A stretch of 64,000 bases of DNA from Bacillota bacterium (GTDB lineage: Bacteria; Bacillota; Clostridia; Acetivibrionales; DTU013), in contig JAEZYU010000037.1 of NCBI GenBank assembly GCA_023418915.1, positions 82,417 through 146,416 of the forward strand, given 5' to 3'. A program made the position numbers and the translations under genes. The notes beneath the pieces were generated by a model that did no database searches, had not been told where the DNA came from, and saw only the letters and a list, made by a program, of their open reading frames with translations. Of the stretch, positions 26,001 to 34,123 are shown one piece after another. How positions within the stretch are numbered: the stretch's first letter is position 1; each line of letters starts with the position of its first letter.

Positions 26001-28024
26001 GTTTTGACCCGCGTCTCCAACTCCCTGACATTATCATCCCAGCCCGCTCTGCGAGCAATTTCCAGTGCAGATTGTGATACCTTTGATCGAAACTTCGTAA
26101 TATCCTTTACTGCTTTCCAAATCTGCTGTATTTCCTGTATGCTTACTTTCGTCTGGTTTAGCAGGATAAAATGCTTGTTGAGATCCTCATCGTTGAACAG
26201 CACATAACAGTCAGCGGAGATGTTTTCGTCACGGCCGGCCCTTCCGGCCTCCTGTATGTAGTTCTCCAGCGAGTCTGAGATCTCGTAGTGGATGACCATC
26301 CCTACATCCTTTTTATCAACACCCATGCCAAAGGCAGAGGTAGCCACCATGATAGAAACCTCGCCCTGGATGAACGCATTCTGGTTTTCGGATTTCTCCC
26401 GCTTGTCCATATTGCCGTGGAACGCCCTTGCGGGAAAACCATCCTGGCAGAGTCTGTATGCAAGCTCCTCCGCCCTTCTCCGTCTTGACACATAAATGAT
26501 GGTGGGACAGTTTTTCTCCTTCACCAGATCGCGGACTGTGTTATACTTCTCATCGTCATTACCTTTTTCAAAAACTCTGTAACGAAGATTGGTTCTGGCT
26601 GCCCCGGTTCTAAACACTTCCATTTCAATGGACAGCTTTTCCCTGAAATACTCCCGAATATCCTCGATCACCTTCAGCTTGGCCGTAGCTGTAAAGCAGG
26701 AGACCGGAATACCTTCTTCAAGATTTTTCTTTTCCTGATAGCTTTTTATAAAGTCGCCAATGTACAGATAATCTACTCTGAAATCCTGTCCCCATGCGGA
26801 AAAACAGTGAGCCTCATCGATTACGAATCTGACTACGTTTCTTCCAAGCAGCAGCCGTTCGATGGTCCTTGACCTCAACAGCTCCGGCGATATGTAGAGA
26901 ATGCTGGCCGAGCCGTCTTCCACCCTGTCCATGGACTTTGCCCGTTCTATAGGATCCAGCAGGCCGTTAATGGTAACAGCCTCTGTGATATTGACTTTTT
27001 CCAGATTGTCCACCTGATCCTTCATCAATGACTGAAGAGGCGAGATAACGACTGTCAGACCATTTGAACTGACGCCGCTCATCAGCGCAGGCACCTGAAA
27101 GGTGATCGACTTGCCGCCGCCCGTCGGAAAGACAGCCAGCAGCGATTTGTTTGCTGCAGCGGCAGCTACCGCTTTTTCCTGCAAGGGCTCCCCTGCATAT
27201 ATACGGTATGAATCGAATCCGAAAAACCGCTTGAGACCCTTATGGATATCCAGAGCCTCATTGCAGTAAACACATCCCCTCAGACATGGCTTTCTCCTGA
27301 GCAGGTACATCACGCGCTCCACATTCGGGTAGTTCCGTAAAACCCATGGGGGAGTGATGGAGAACCGGCTGTCCGCATTGATCAACGCAAGACAGTACGC
27401 CAGTTCAACCGGATAATGCTTGACCATATCATAGAGGTTTGCCTGCCCGCATATTTTAGAACTGAATTTTTCCCTTATAACTGACTCAATGTTCCAATCT
27501 AATTTTCCGAAGTCCAGAAAGTGAAAGAAAGCATGAAACTCCTTCTGATCCTTCAACAGGAAATAAAAGATCCTCTTCATGCTGTCATCAAGGCGCTCAA
27601 AGGCCGTCACCTCATCGAAAAACAAGTCTCTGGCTTTAATGGAATCATTGAGAGGATTGTTGAGTTCATCCGTCTGCAGCTTGTCATCCTTCACCAGTGC
27701 ATGGTACGGCCTTGCTGGAAACAGCAGCGGCGACAGGTATAATGTGTCGATACACATGGGCTTAGTGGTACCCGACGCATTAACTGCGCTCGCCGCACCC
27801 GATGCACCCGACGCACTCGCAGTATCGATGAGGTCATGCACGTATCTCAAATCATGCTGAAAAATATTATGCCCGCACAAATATTGCAGCCCTTGAATAA
27901 ACCGGACGAAGTCAGCCGGCTTATTTGAATGAAATGTGCTGCCATCCCCCTTGATACTGCCGATATCCAGAAGCTTCCCGGTGTCAGGTTTAATTTCGGT
28001 ATCAAAAAAACCAATAGCTTTCAA
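23006..28024 (-). CDS. Exonuclease-RecQ helicase-UvrD helicase fusion protein
   Basis: 1672 residues containing three enzymes. The N-terminal region (1-170) begins G-F-F-D-T-E-I and later has C-G-H-N-I-F-Q-H-D, matching a DEDD-type 3'-5' exonuclease. A RecQ motor follows (from about 290): F-P-T-G-G-G-K-S, V-I-D-E-A-H-C-F-S-A-W-G, Q-E-A-G-R-A-G-R-D, then a winged-helix-like region. The last 600 residues are a UvrD-type SF1 helicase: A-A-G-P-G-S-G-K-T, V-I-D-E-A-Q-D-M, G-D-D-D-Q-N-I, H-K-A-K-G-R-E-F and Y-V-A-L-T-R-A-K. Such giant RecQ fusions occur in scattered bacteria and are thought to act in DNA repair or defence. A Ser/Ala/Gly-rich low-complexity stretch near residues 70-88 comes from short imperfect repeats. 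Confidence 0.9.
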   Translation of the reverse strand: MKAIGFFDTEIKPDTGKLLDIGSIKGDGSTFHSNKPADFVRFIQGLQYLCGHNIFQHDLRYVHDLIDTASASGASGAASAVNASGTTKPMCIDTLYLSPLLFPARPYHALVKDDKLQTDELNNPLNDSIKARDLFFDEVTAFERLDDSMKRIFYFLLKDQKEFHAFFHFLDFGKLDWNIESVIREKFSSKICGQANLYDMVKHYPVELAYCLALINADSRFSITPPWVLRNYPNVERVMYLLRRKPCLRGCVYCNEALDIHKGLKRFFGFDSYRIYAGEPLQEKAVAAAAANKSLLAVFPTGGGKSITFQVPALMSGVSSNGLTVVISPLQSLMKDQVDNLEKVNITEAVTINGLLDPIERAKSMDRVEDGSASILYISPELLRSRTIERLLLGRNVVRFVIDEAHCFSAWGQDFRVDYLYIGDFIKSYQEKKNLEEGIPVSCFTATAKLKVIEDIREYFREKLSIEMEVFRTGAARTNLRYRVFEKGNDDEKYNTVRDLVKEKNCPTIIYVSRRRRAEELAYRLCQDGFPARAFHGNMDKREKSENQNAFIQGEVSIMVATSAFGMGVDKKDVGMVIHYEISDSLENYIQEAGRAGRDENISADCYVLFNDEDLNKHFILLNQTKVSIQEIQQIWKAVKDITKFRSKVSQSALEIARRAGWDDNVRELETRVKTAIAALEDAGYLKRGQNNPRVYADSILVKKAEDAITRINESFRFDAAQKVNAIRIIKSLISSRSRSRLNPSDGEAESRVDYISDRLAIEKKQVIEAINLMREEGILADAKDLVAFIRKKEGKNKAQNVLKSYGKLEQFLLTVIEMEEKTIHIKELNEQAEQFGCKDVTPARVKTIFNLWVISKWIRRQALSSNHIAVMGILDRAVMRMKIDKRMALSQFILDYLTELSNTNSQGQLNLVEEVPVQFSILELKEQYAKQLTLGAVPASSAEVEEALYYLSRIRAIDIDGGFMVGYSGLTIERLEKDNKKRYKLEDYQKLSQFYENKIHQIHIVGEYARKMIEDYKAALEFADDYFQMNYSAFLSKYFRGSRGNEIKRNITPVKFRQLFGELSPTQLKIINDKDSKHIVVAAGPGSGKTRILVHKLASLMLMEDVKHEQMLMVTFSRSAATEFKKRLLKMIGNAANFIEIKTFHSYCFDLLGRVGSIEKSEKVIQEAIQKIRSGEVESGRITKTVLVIDEAQDMDSNEYELVRTLMECNEDMRVIAVGDDDQNIFAFRGSSSEYMKKLIGEPDSVMYELIENYRSKRNLVDYSNEYVKRIANRLKHTPITSKQDDNGTIRLFRYRSGNLIEPLTKDVLSAGLSGSTCILTLTNEEAMQITGLLLNNGMPARLIQSNEGFNLNNLVEVRYFLEQLQLPDGVPAIDDEAWINAKRRLFEQFGRSMNLEVCKNLIADFEATNTRIKYKSDLDIFIRESKLEDFCGGNMDTIFVSTIHKAKGREFDNVYLMLDKTAAGKGSNGGKGFKGENGFVHGNVAAAAIRPRIRFSGGRVSVSMKGFGNSPTAAKRPQTDEEKRLLYVALTRAKRNLTIHYNGSFLDSIKVDDLTQVSDPGVYSAPAQLVMQLSHKDVWLDSFAECQSNISQLMAGDVLKVARDGCCNANGRRIFRFSKAFHQKIEEMGHKNYIPKYAKVRFVLYWQKENSEKEILIVLPEVYFERQDLY

Positions 28025-28109
28025 TTTCGGCCTCCAAAAAACTATTTACCAAAATTATCTATTTTCTATTGGTATTCGACATGTTTTCCTAAAATCCTTC
28101 TATTAGAAT

Positions 28110-28140
28110 AAGTGTCTAAGTGTCGTGACAGGCACCTAAT
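28110..28140 (+). repeat. GTGTCGTG..GGCACC repeat, copy 1
   Basis: Contains AGTGTCTAAGTGTCGTG followed by ACAGGCACC. It matches 57011-57040 at most positions. It abuts the stop codon of the aldo/keto reductase gene (28140-28142). The GTGCC-GGCAC core is palindromic. Confidence 0.5.
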
Positions 28141-28976
28141 TAGAAATTCACATGCTCCGGATCCGGAAGGAACCGCTTGTTTCTGTTTAGCGAGTTAATG
28201 GCTTCCATATCCTCCTTGGTCAGCTCAAAATCAAAGATGTCTGCGTTCTCTATGATCCTGTTTTCATGCACGGATTTGGGGATTACCACTATACCCCTTT
28301 GCAGGTCCCAGCGCAGTACAATCTGTGCAGGCGTTTTGCCATATTTTGCGGCAACATCGTTCAATTCACGAACTTCTCTGATATGTCCGTTCATCAGCGG
28401 GCTGTATGCTTCAACTTGTATTCCATTTTCCCTGCAGAACTGAACGAGTGGTTCCTGATTCAGCCATGGATGTAATTCGACCTGATTTACTGCCGGTACG
28501 ACACCTGTCTGATCCATGATGTCCTGCAGCATATGTATATGGAAATTGCTTACGCCGATTGCCCGGATTACTCCTTCTTTGTAAAGCTTTATCATAGCTT
28601 TCCAGGCCTCGATATACTTTCCCTTTATCGGCCAGTGTATAAGGAACAGATCCAGATACTCGAAGCCCATCCTTTTTCTGCTGGCTTCAAAGGCCCTCAG
28701 TACGGCATCGTAGCCTTCCCGCTGTCTTGCATTCCAAAGCTTCGTTGTAATGAACAGTTTTTCTCTTGGGATGCCGGATTCCTTTACCGCAATACCGACA
28801 TCCCTCTCGTTTCCATAGGCATCAGCCGTATCAATGCTGATATACCCGGCCTTCAGCGCTGTTTTCACGGCAAAGTTCAGCACCTTTGGATTCTCTATCT
28901 GCCATACTCCAAAACCCAGCCAGGGCATTTTTACATTGTTGTTTAAGGTAGTGCAGTCCGTAATCTTACTTATCAT
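28140..28976 (-). CDS. Aldo/keto reductase
   Basis: 278 residues, full-length (beta/alpha)8 aldo/keto reductase with the tetrad Asp49, Tyr54 (I-D-T-A-D-A-Y-G-N-E), Lys79 (I-T-T-K-L-W) and His114 (L-I-H-W-P). The C-terminal I-P-K-S-V-H-E-N-R-I segment binds the NADPH 2'-phosphate in this family. It reduces aldehydes or ketones with NADPH in the cytoplasm; the natural substrate is unknown. AAAGGAAAACGAAC precedes the ATG, and a TATAAT lies 49 bases upstream. It appears monocistronic. Confidence 0.9.
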   Translation of the reverse strand: MISKITDCTTLNNNVKMPWLGFGVWQIENPKVLNFAVKTALKAGYISIDTADAYGNERDVGIAVKESGIPREKLFITTKLWNARQREGYDAVLRAFEASRKRMGFEYLDLFLIHWPIKGKYIEAWKAMIKLYKEGVIRAIGVSNFHIHMLQDIMDQTGVVPAVNQVELHPWLNQEPLVQFCRENGIQVEAYSPLMNGHIREVRELNDVAAKYGKTPAQIVLRWDLQRGIVVIPKSVHENRIIENADIFDFELTKEDMEAINSLNRNKRFLPDPEHVNF

Positions 28977-29024
28977 GTTCGTTTTCCTTTCGTAATTGAT
29001 TTAATTGATTTATTTGATACGTTT

Positions 29025-29041
29025 ATTATAACACTTCGGTT
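29025..29041 (-). promoter_or_regulatory. -10 box and shared 15-base element upstream of the aldo/keto reductase
   Basis: On the minus strand AACCGAAGTGTTATA runs into a perfect TATAAT (29025-29030). The same 15 bases occur upstream of the BMP lipoprotein gene at 48150-48164, where they also abut a TATA-like box. A shared operator or alternative promoter element is inferred. Confidence 0.4.
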
Positions 29042-29216
29042 CACCGAGGCAGGAGATATACTCGCATCATTTATAGCGCCTCGTTTATATTCTACCCCAG
29101 TTCCTATAGTCCGACACTTTTTTCTAGAAAGCGGATCAAATAAATCTGACAGAGCTGATCGGGGTCAGCTCCCCTCCTGCTCAGCCGAGTAGCCCAGCAG
29201 GCTCATAGCATCCTCC

Positions 29217-29267
29217 ATAAAAAAACTATATATTGTATCATTATTTCCTCATGACGCAATATATAGT
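29217..29267 (-). terminator. Intrinsic terminator after the gene at 29319
   Basis: Eleven-base perfect inverted repeats, ACTATATATTG and CAATATATAGT, enclose a 21-base interior with further pairing. Read on the minus strand the stem is followed directly by seven T. The stem is AU-rich but long, and its position 52 bases after the stop codon suits a terminator. Confidence 0.6.
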
Positions 29268-29318
29268 ATTATTATAGGTTGAAACTGGTAAATTTTTACG
29301 CTTTTTTGTTTGCTTGTA

Positions 29319-29885
29319 TTATTCTTCCTGTTCCCATTCATCCAACTGCCTCATGATCTCATCATATGTATCCGAGCATATCTGCGGGAGCTTACCTCCA
29401 AAAGCCCTTTCAGCTTCACGAAAACCTTTTTCTATGCCGGCCTTCAGTTCATCCAGTTTGGATTTATCCCCGCCGGACAAGGCCTTGGCAAAGCCAACGA
29501 TCCTGGTACTGACAGCCTTGACTCCCAGCTCACCGTCCTCGGACAGCAGTCTTTGTGCTTCGGCTCTGGCTTCGCCGTCAACAAAAAGCTTATCCCTACC
29601 AGACAACACGTTTTCAAGCTTTTTGCCCTGGCTTACGACCAGTCTGACGACAATTGACCTTAGCGACTCGACTGTTTTCTGTGTTTCCTTCCAGAGCCGG
29701 TCTATCTCCCTGGTATCTCTTCCTGATGCCGGTTTACTGTACACAGCGCTTTTGACACCGCTGCTGCCCAGCTCAAGAATAGCTGCCGTTTCATCCTTCT
29801 GTATATTATCCTGTCTCTCTGATGGCTTTTTATCATTAGCGTAGATAGGTTGAGACCTGTCGTTTGAATTAATAGGATTGATCAT
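29319..29885 (-). CDS. Hypothetical protein, soluble, helical C-terminal domain
   Basis: 188 residues. The first 60 are polar and low in structure (M-I-N-P-I-N-S-N-D-R-S). The remaining part is helical and ends V-G-F-A-K-A-L-S-G-G-D-K-S-K-L-D-E-L followed by a G-F-R-E-A-E-R-A-F-G-G segment. That pattern faintly resembles DUF5610-like tails found in some flagella-associated proteins of Clostridia. GGAGGG precedes the ATG with good spacing. No export signal is present. It stands alone, with its own terminator, downstream of the SLH protein gene on the same strand. Function is unknown. Confidence 0.6.
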   Translation of the reverse strand: MINPINSNDRSQPIYANDKKPSERQDNIQKDETAAILELGSSGVKSAVYSKPASGRDTREIDRLWKETQKTVESLRSIVVRLVVSQGKKLENVLSGRDKLFVDGEARAEAQRLLSEDGELGVKAVSTRIVGFAKALSGGDKSKLDELKAGIEKGFREAERAFGGKLPQICSDTYDEIMRQLDEWEQEE

Positions 29886-30011
29886 AATAATTCCCTCCCT
29901 GGAATCAAAATATATCCATATAATCTATCTATCGGTATATCTTTAGGATAACATTAGTTTAAATATTTCAAGCGGCGTTGTATGAGACAGTGGGGGATAT
30001 CTACCGCCTCG

Positions 30012-33000
30012 CTATATTAAATTCGACTTTTGCAAAAGCCGGCGAATGATTACAGCAGCCTCAGCCCTTGTAATATTGCCCTTGGGATCGAGTATACTGC
30101 CCGGTTTCCCATTTACTATCCCAGCCTGGATACAAACAGCTATATCACTCTTTGAATAAGATGATGCCTGACTTGCATCTTCATACCAGGACAAAATTTT
30201 CACAGCATCATTTGCCGTAATTTCCGGCTCTGACCCGGTAATACTCATTGCTCTGCTCACCATGGATAAAGCCTGTTCACGTGTGACCTTCTCATTCGGG
30301 CCAAATTTGTCTGCGCTGAACCCTGAGATCAGTTTATATTTCAAAGCAGTTTCTATATAGCCGGAATATTCTTCAGATGCATTTACATCAGAGAATGCGG
30401 TGCTGCCGGTACCCGGATTGAGTCCCAAAGCCCTTACCAGTATGCTTGAGAATTCCGCTCTGGTAATGTCCCTGTCAGGCTCGATGTTATGGCCATTAAC
30501 ACCATTGATGATAAGCCTCGAACCCATATCGTTAACTGCGTCCCTCGCCCAGTGACCTTCAGCATCCTTAAATACAACCGGATTCCAGATAACTGAGTAA
30601 ATGCTGTTGGTCAGGCTGTTGATCTTAGCATAGTAACTGCCATCTTTTACAATGACCTTTGTTGGAACATGCCTGATGATTCCATCAGCGTCAACAATTA
30701 CTCCGGTGGTTATTCTTCCATGATCAACTTCCTCAGGAATCGCTATCATTCTCTCAACATACCCTTTAAAACGCTCGACAGCAACAGTTTTATTATTATA
30801 GGTACAGCTGATACTAAATTCAACAGGAGGTACTGTAATAGCAAATGCGTTCTCTCTGGCTGAATCCTCAACTGCTCTGGCAGTCTCCTCCGGTGATCTT
30901 ATTATCTCCAGCTGAACATCGATATCCTTGAGATCCACCTGCGTTCCTAACTGCTCCGATACAGTGTCGATGTCGATTTGAACTGCCGGCAGCAGATATG
31001 TGGCAGCCGGTGTTTCGATCTCTAGCCTGGCTTCTTTGTCTTCCATGTCTTTGACTGTCTGACCGTTTAGTTGACACTCTAACCTGTTGTTTGCTTTGCT
31101 TGCCGATACTGTGATAACTGTTCCGTTATCCCGGTTGTCGACTGCCTGCTTCAGCTCTTGCTGGCCTAATGCTATCACTGAGGTTGTAATACCGTTTTCA
31201 AAGGATATTGATTCACTTCCCAGATTGACCGTATTTCCGTCTATAATTACATCGATATTTCGGTTTGTATTATCATCCCTTCTGATGATTTTTAACGCAG
31301 CGGTCATATCGTCTATCTCGTTATAGTTTTCGTTGACGGTAAAGATCGCCTTGACCGTGTAATTGCCTGACCGTATTTGTCTATTGCCTTCATAGGAAAC
31401 AGTCACTCCCTCCGGAAGTGTTCCGTCTATGTAAAGACTTTTGGAAGTCCCATCATAAGTGAAGGTTGACCCGGTAAAGCTTATACCTGATACTGTCGCT
31501 TTGGTTACAGTAAGTGTGCCCTTCACAAAGGTTATGTCATAGTTTTCACTTAAAGTAAGTGTACCCTGATTGATTTCGTAATCCCCGACATCACCGTCGC
31601 CATCTCCCACAACCCATCCCAGAGCCCCTGTAAAGCTGTCGCCATCTGCTTCGCTCCCGGAAGTAACCGTATAGGTAAGCTCAGGAACAGCAGTACCATA
31701 TACCATGCTTTTGTTGTCAGCGACAACAGTAATGTCACGTTTATCGATGGTAATGCTGTAATCCTGGAGTGCCGCTTTACCACTCCCTATATCAGACACA
31801 ATAATTTCAAAGCTGTATGACCCGCTCGATTCAGGTATCCCGGATATAGTCGTACCGGATAGCAACAGTCCCGGCGGCAGCATGCCTTCTGTAACAACAT
31901 AACTGTAAACACCGGTGCCATTTTCCGCTTCGGTTATATCAGCTGAAAATTCTGTCCCATATGTGCCTGCGGCAAATTCTGTATCAGGCAGACTTATTTC
32001 ATTCGCATTCCATTTTGCATAGATGATAGTATCATTTGTCAGTCTATACGGCCAGGTTACTTCAGTTCCAGTACCGCCAGTACCTGTCCACCAGCCGTCA
32101 AAGGCATATCCGTTTTTCACCGGATTTGTAGGCTTTGGAATTTCCGAGTTATAAATCAGCGTTATTGGATCGATCGGACTGCCGCCCTCACTGCTAAATG
32201 TCAATGTGTAATCCTGAAGGGTAGGATCAGGGCTCCATGCGGCATACAATACTGCATCTCCTGCAACCTTGTACGGTGAGGTTATTTCATTAGTCAGATC
32301 GCTGTCACTGTACCAGCCTGAAAACAGCATACCGGCCTTCGAGGTAACTGGCAATGACTCGATATATGTGCCGGCATCACGGACAATGGGCGAAACTGCG
32401 CTTCCTCCGTTTGTTTCAAATGTAACCGTTTTTGTTTTGTCTACGGTAAATGGAATGGTAGCTATTGAAGAAACATTTTCCGCTCCATCGATAGCTTTTA
32501 TATGGGCGTAATAATCCCCGGATCCAAGGCTGCCTGCATAAAATTCGGGCTCCGGACAATTAACTGAATTTCCGGGATCCACACTGCTTGGATTCTTATC
32601 TATCTGAACGGCGTATCCGGAAACACCTGTTGTGACAGTGGCGCTGGTTTGAGTTGAAGATACCTTATTTCCTGACTCATCTATCGCATCTACAAAGTAG
32701 TCGTAGCTTGTACCGTTATCTGATGCCGCTCCAAAGCTGAGCCGAACCTTTCCGTCCTGATCTGTTGCCACTGATATCTCCCCGTTTACAGGCTCCGGTG
32801 CGGTAAGATCCTGAGCAGTATGGTCGTTAAACTCTGTATCTTCGGATGTTTGTGCAAGATAAAAGAGTGTATTTGCAAGAACCTTTTGCTCATCAACAGT
32901 TGCACTGCCGCTGGTGTGTCCGGTCTGTATCATCGCAGCATTGTTCCATGTTGTAAGATAAAAATTGTTCGTTCCGCTTTTTCCGCCATAGTATGTATAA

Positions 33001-33932
33001 AGTGAACAATTCCTTTTATTTGTATTGAATTTCATCCAGACATCGCCCATTGCAAATTGTTTTGTGGAGTGAGACGCCCTTACGGTAATAGTATCTGGAA
33101 GTATCCATGGATAATTTATAAGCATACCCTTTTTAATAACACTTATAATGCTGTCTGTATTACTATCGCCATAATAGCTAAACGTGTCATTACAGATCAT
33201 ATTCATATATTTACTTGCCAGTGCCACAAAATTCGGATTTTTATTGGCATTAGCTGTGTCATGACCAAAAAGACAGCCGCCGCCCTGATCGATAAAATGG
33301 TCGACCTCTGTTTTTGCACCTATAGATAAATCCAAACCGTTGTTTCCATCCCATGATCCAAAAAACAGCACGTCATATTTATAGCTGTCTTCGGTGTCTT
33401 TTATGAGCGAGCTGTAATTAACATTGAAATCTGAAATTCCGATTTTGTCCACTATCATGCTGTACCCTGGCGGGTTTCCGTAAGCATCCATCCATTCCTT
33501 CAGCTTGTCTGAATCTGCAATGTCCGGATAAACGTTTAAAACCTTTATATCAGTTTTAAGAGGTATTGTCTGAAAGGCACCTTCTCCGTACGGTGACTTG
33601 TGAACCATATAAGTCATACCAGGAACTGCGTTTGTACTCCAGTCAAGGCGGATCATATTTGATCCATCAGGCGGCTGGACCGCTGTAAGACTCGGTACTG
33701 CGGGCTCCGTAAAAATAACAGCGCTGTCGGTGGTAGCAGGGACCGAATTTATATTGTTCTCTAATAAATTTTGACTGTTAGAATCACCAGCTAAACCAAT
33801 GTGATCTGAGCTCATCTGCTGTGCGTCTGCAGCTGCGTTTGCGCCAATGCCGCCAGTATTAATGCCAGGTATGATACCAATTATGATAATGACTGTCAGA
33901 ATACTGCAAAAAATCTTGTAAATGCGTTGCAA
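30012..33932 (-). CDS. Large secreted SLH-domain surface protein with bacterial repeat domains
   Basis: 1306 residues. A signal peptide (about 1-36, hydrophobic I-L-T-V-I-I-I-I-G-I-I-P) comes first. Residues about 130-370 hold a domain similar to DUF5057 (L-N-V-Y-P-D-I, then G-G-G-C-L-F-G-H-D). Then come Ig-like segments, two InlB/Flg_new repeats (F-S-G-W-Y and F-D-G-W-W near 540 and 610), a putative Ig domain (P-P-G-L-L-L-S-G-T-T-I-S-G), and MBG-like modules (V-Y-G-T-A-V-P-E-L-T-Y). Three SLH domains at the C-terminus (from about 1120) should bind the protein to pyruvylated cell-wall polymer. The frame begins at TTG with GGGGGT eight bases upstream. A ThuA-like or sugar-related role for the N-domain is possible but not shown. 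Confidence 0.85.
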   Translation of the reverse strand: MQRIYKIFCSILTVIIIIGIIPGINTGGIGANAAADAQQMSSDHIGLAGDSNSQNLLENNINSVPATTDSAVIFTEPAVPSLTAVQPPDGSNMIRLDWSTNAVPGMTYMVHKSPYGEGAFQTIPLKTDIKVLNVYPDIADSDKLKEWMDAYGNPPGYSMIVDKIGISDFNVNYSSLIKDTEDSYKYDVLFFGSWDGNNGLDLSIGAKTEVDHFIDQGGGCLFGHDTANANKNPNFVALASKYMNMICNDTFSYYGDSNTDSIISVIKKGMLINYPWILPDTITVRASHSTKQFAMGDVWMKFNTNKRNCSLYTYYGGKSGTNNFYLTTWNNAAMIQTGHTSGSATVDEQKVLANTLFYLAQTSEDTEFNDHTAQDLTAPEPVNGEISVATDQDGKVRLSFGAASDNGTSYDYFVDAIDESGNKVSSTQTSATVTTGVSGYAVQIDKNPSSVDPGNSVNCPEPEFYAGSLGSGDYYAHIKAIDGAENVSSIATIPFTVDKTKTVTFETNGGSAVSPIVRDAGTYIESLPVTSKAGMLFSGWYSDSDLTNEITSPYKVAGDAVLYAAWSPDPTLQDYTLTFSSEGGSPIDPITLIYNSEIPKPTNPVKNGYAFDGWWTGTGGTGTEVTWPYRLTNDTIIYAKWNANEISLPDTEFAAGTYGTEFSADITEAENGTGVYSYVVTEGMLPPGLLLSGTTISGIPESSGSYSFEIIVSDIGSGKAALQDYSITIDKRDITVVADNKSMVYGTAVPELTYTVTSGSEADGDSFTGALGWVVGDGDGDVGDYEINQGTLTLSENYDITFVKGTLTVTKATVSGISFTGSTFTYDGTSKSLYIDGTLPEGVTVSYEGNRQIRSGNYTVKAIFTVNENYNEIDDMTAALKIIRRDDNTNRNIDVIIDGNTVNLGSESISFENGITTSVIALGQQELKQAVDNRDNGTVITVSASKANNRLECQLNGQTVKDMEDKEARLEIETPAATYLLPAVQIDIDTVSEQLGTQVDLKDIDVQLEIIRSPEETARAVEDSARENAFAITVPPVEFSISCTYNNKTVAVERFKGYVERMIAIPEEVDHGRITTGVIVDADGIIRHVPTKVIVKDGSYYAKINSLTNSIYSVIWNPVVFKDAEGHWARDAVNDMGSRLIINGVNGHNIEPDRDITRAEFSSILVRALGLNPGTGSTAFSDVNASEEYSGYIETALKYKLISGFSADKFGPNEKVTREQALSMVSRAMSITGSEPEITANDAVKILSWYEDASQASSYSKSDIAVCIQAGIVNGKPGSILDPKGNITRAEAAVIIRRLLQKSNLI

Positions 33933-34031
33933 GACTCATACCCCCAATTTATTTTCCTGACTCAATGGAAGAAGAACCGTCGTTGATAAGCTTATGTGGA
34001 TCTGCTCCGCTTGATTTTATAGACAATTTTC

Positions 34032-34037
34032 ATTATA
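34032..34037 (-). promoter_or_regulatory. Probable -10 box of the SLH protein gene
   Basis: TATAAT on the minus strand, about 95 bases before the TTG start; the -35 is weak (TTCTGG at 17 bases). It falls between the ABC ATPase stop and the SLH gene, giving the SLH gene its own transcript. Confidence 0.4.
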
Positions 34038-34092
34038 ACACACGTTCCTTACATCCAGAATATATTTCACCTTAAATTTAGCTAAAGAAATG

Positions 34093-34108
34093 GGGGTCAG
34101 GCTTGAAA
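34093..34108 (+). repeat. GGGGTCAGG-family repeat, copy 3 (short)
   Basis: GGGGTCAGGCTTGAAA followed by unrelated sequence. It lies 16 bases beyond the stop codon of the ABC ATPase gene, which is read from the opposite strand. Confidence 0.5.
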
Positions 34109-34123
34109 ATGAAAGAAGCTGCC

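Larger units (their letters stand above)
28977..29318. other. Intergenic region between hypothetical gene and aldo/keto reductase
   Basis: Holds the reductase promoter (29025-29041) and an AU-rich terminator (29217-29267). It also has a 17-codon minus-strand reading (M-E-D-A-M-S-L-L-G-Y-S-A-E-Q) near 29165-29220 that looks like a fragment of a longer protein tail but is too short to call. Confidence 0.4.

Noticed and set aside
29880..29985. Sigma-D type promoter (TAAA and CCGATAGAT) before the gene at 29885
   Set aside because: The -10-like CCGATAGAT is present, but no TAAA lies at the required spacing of about 15 bases.
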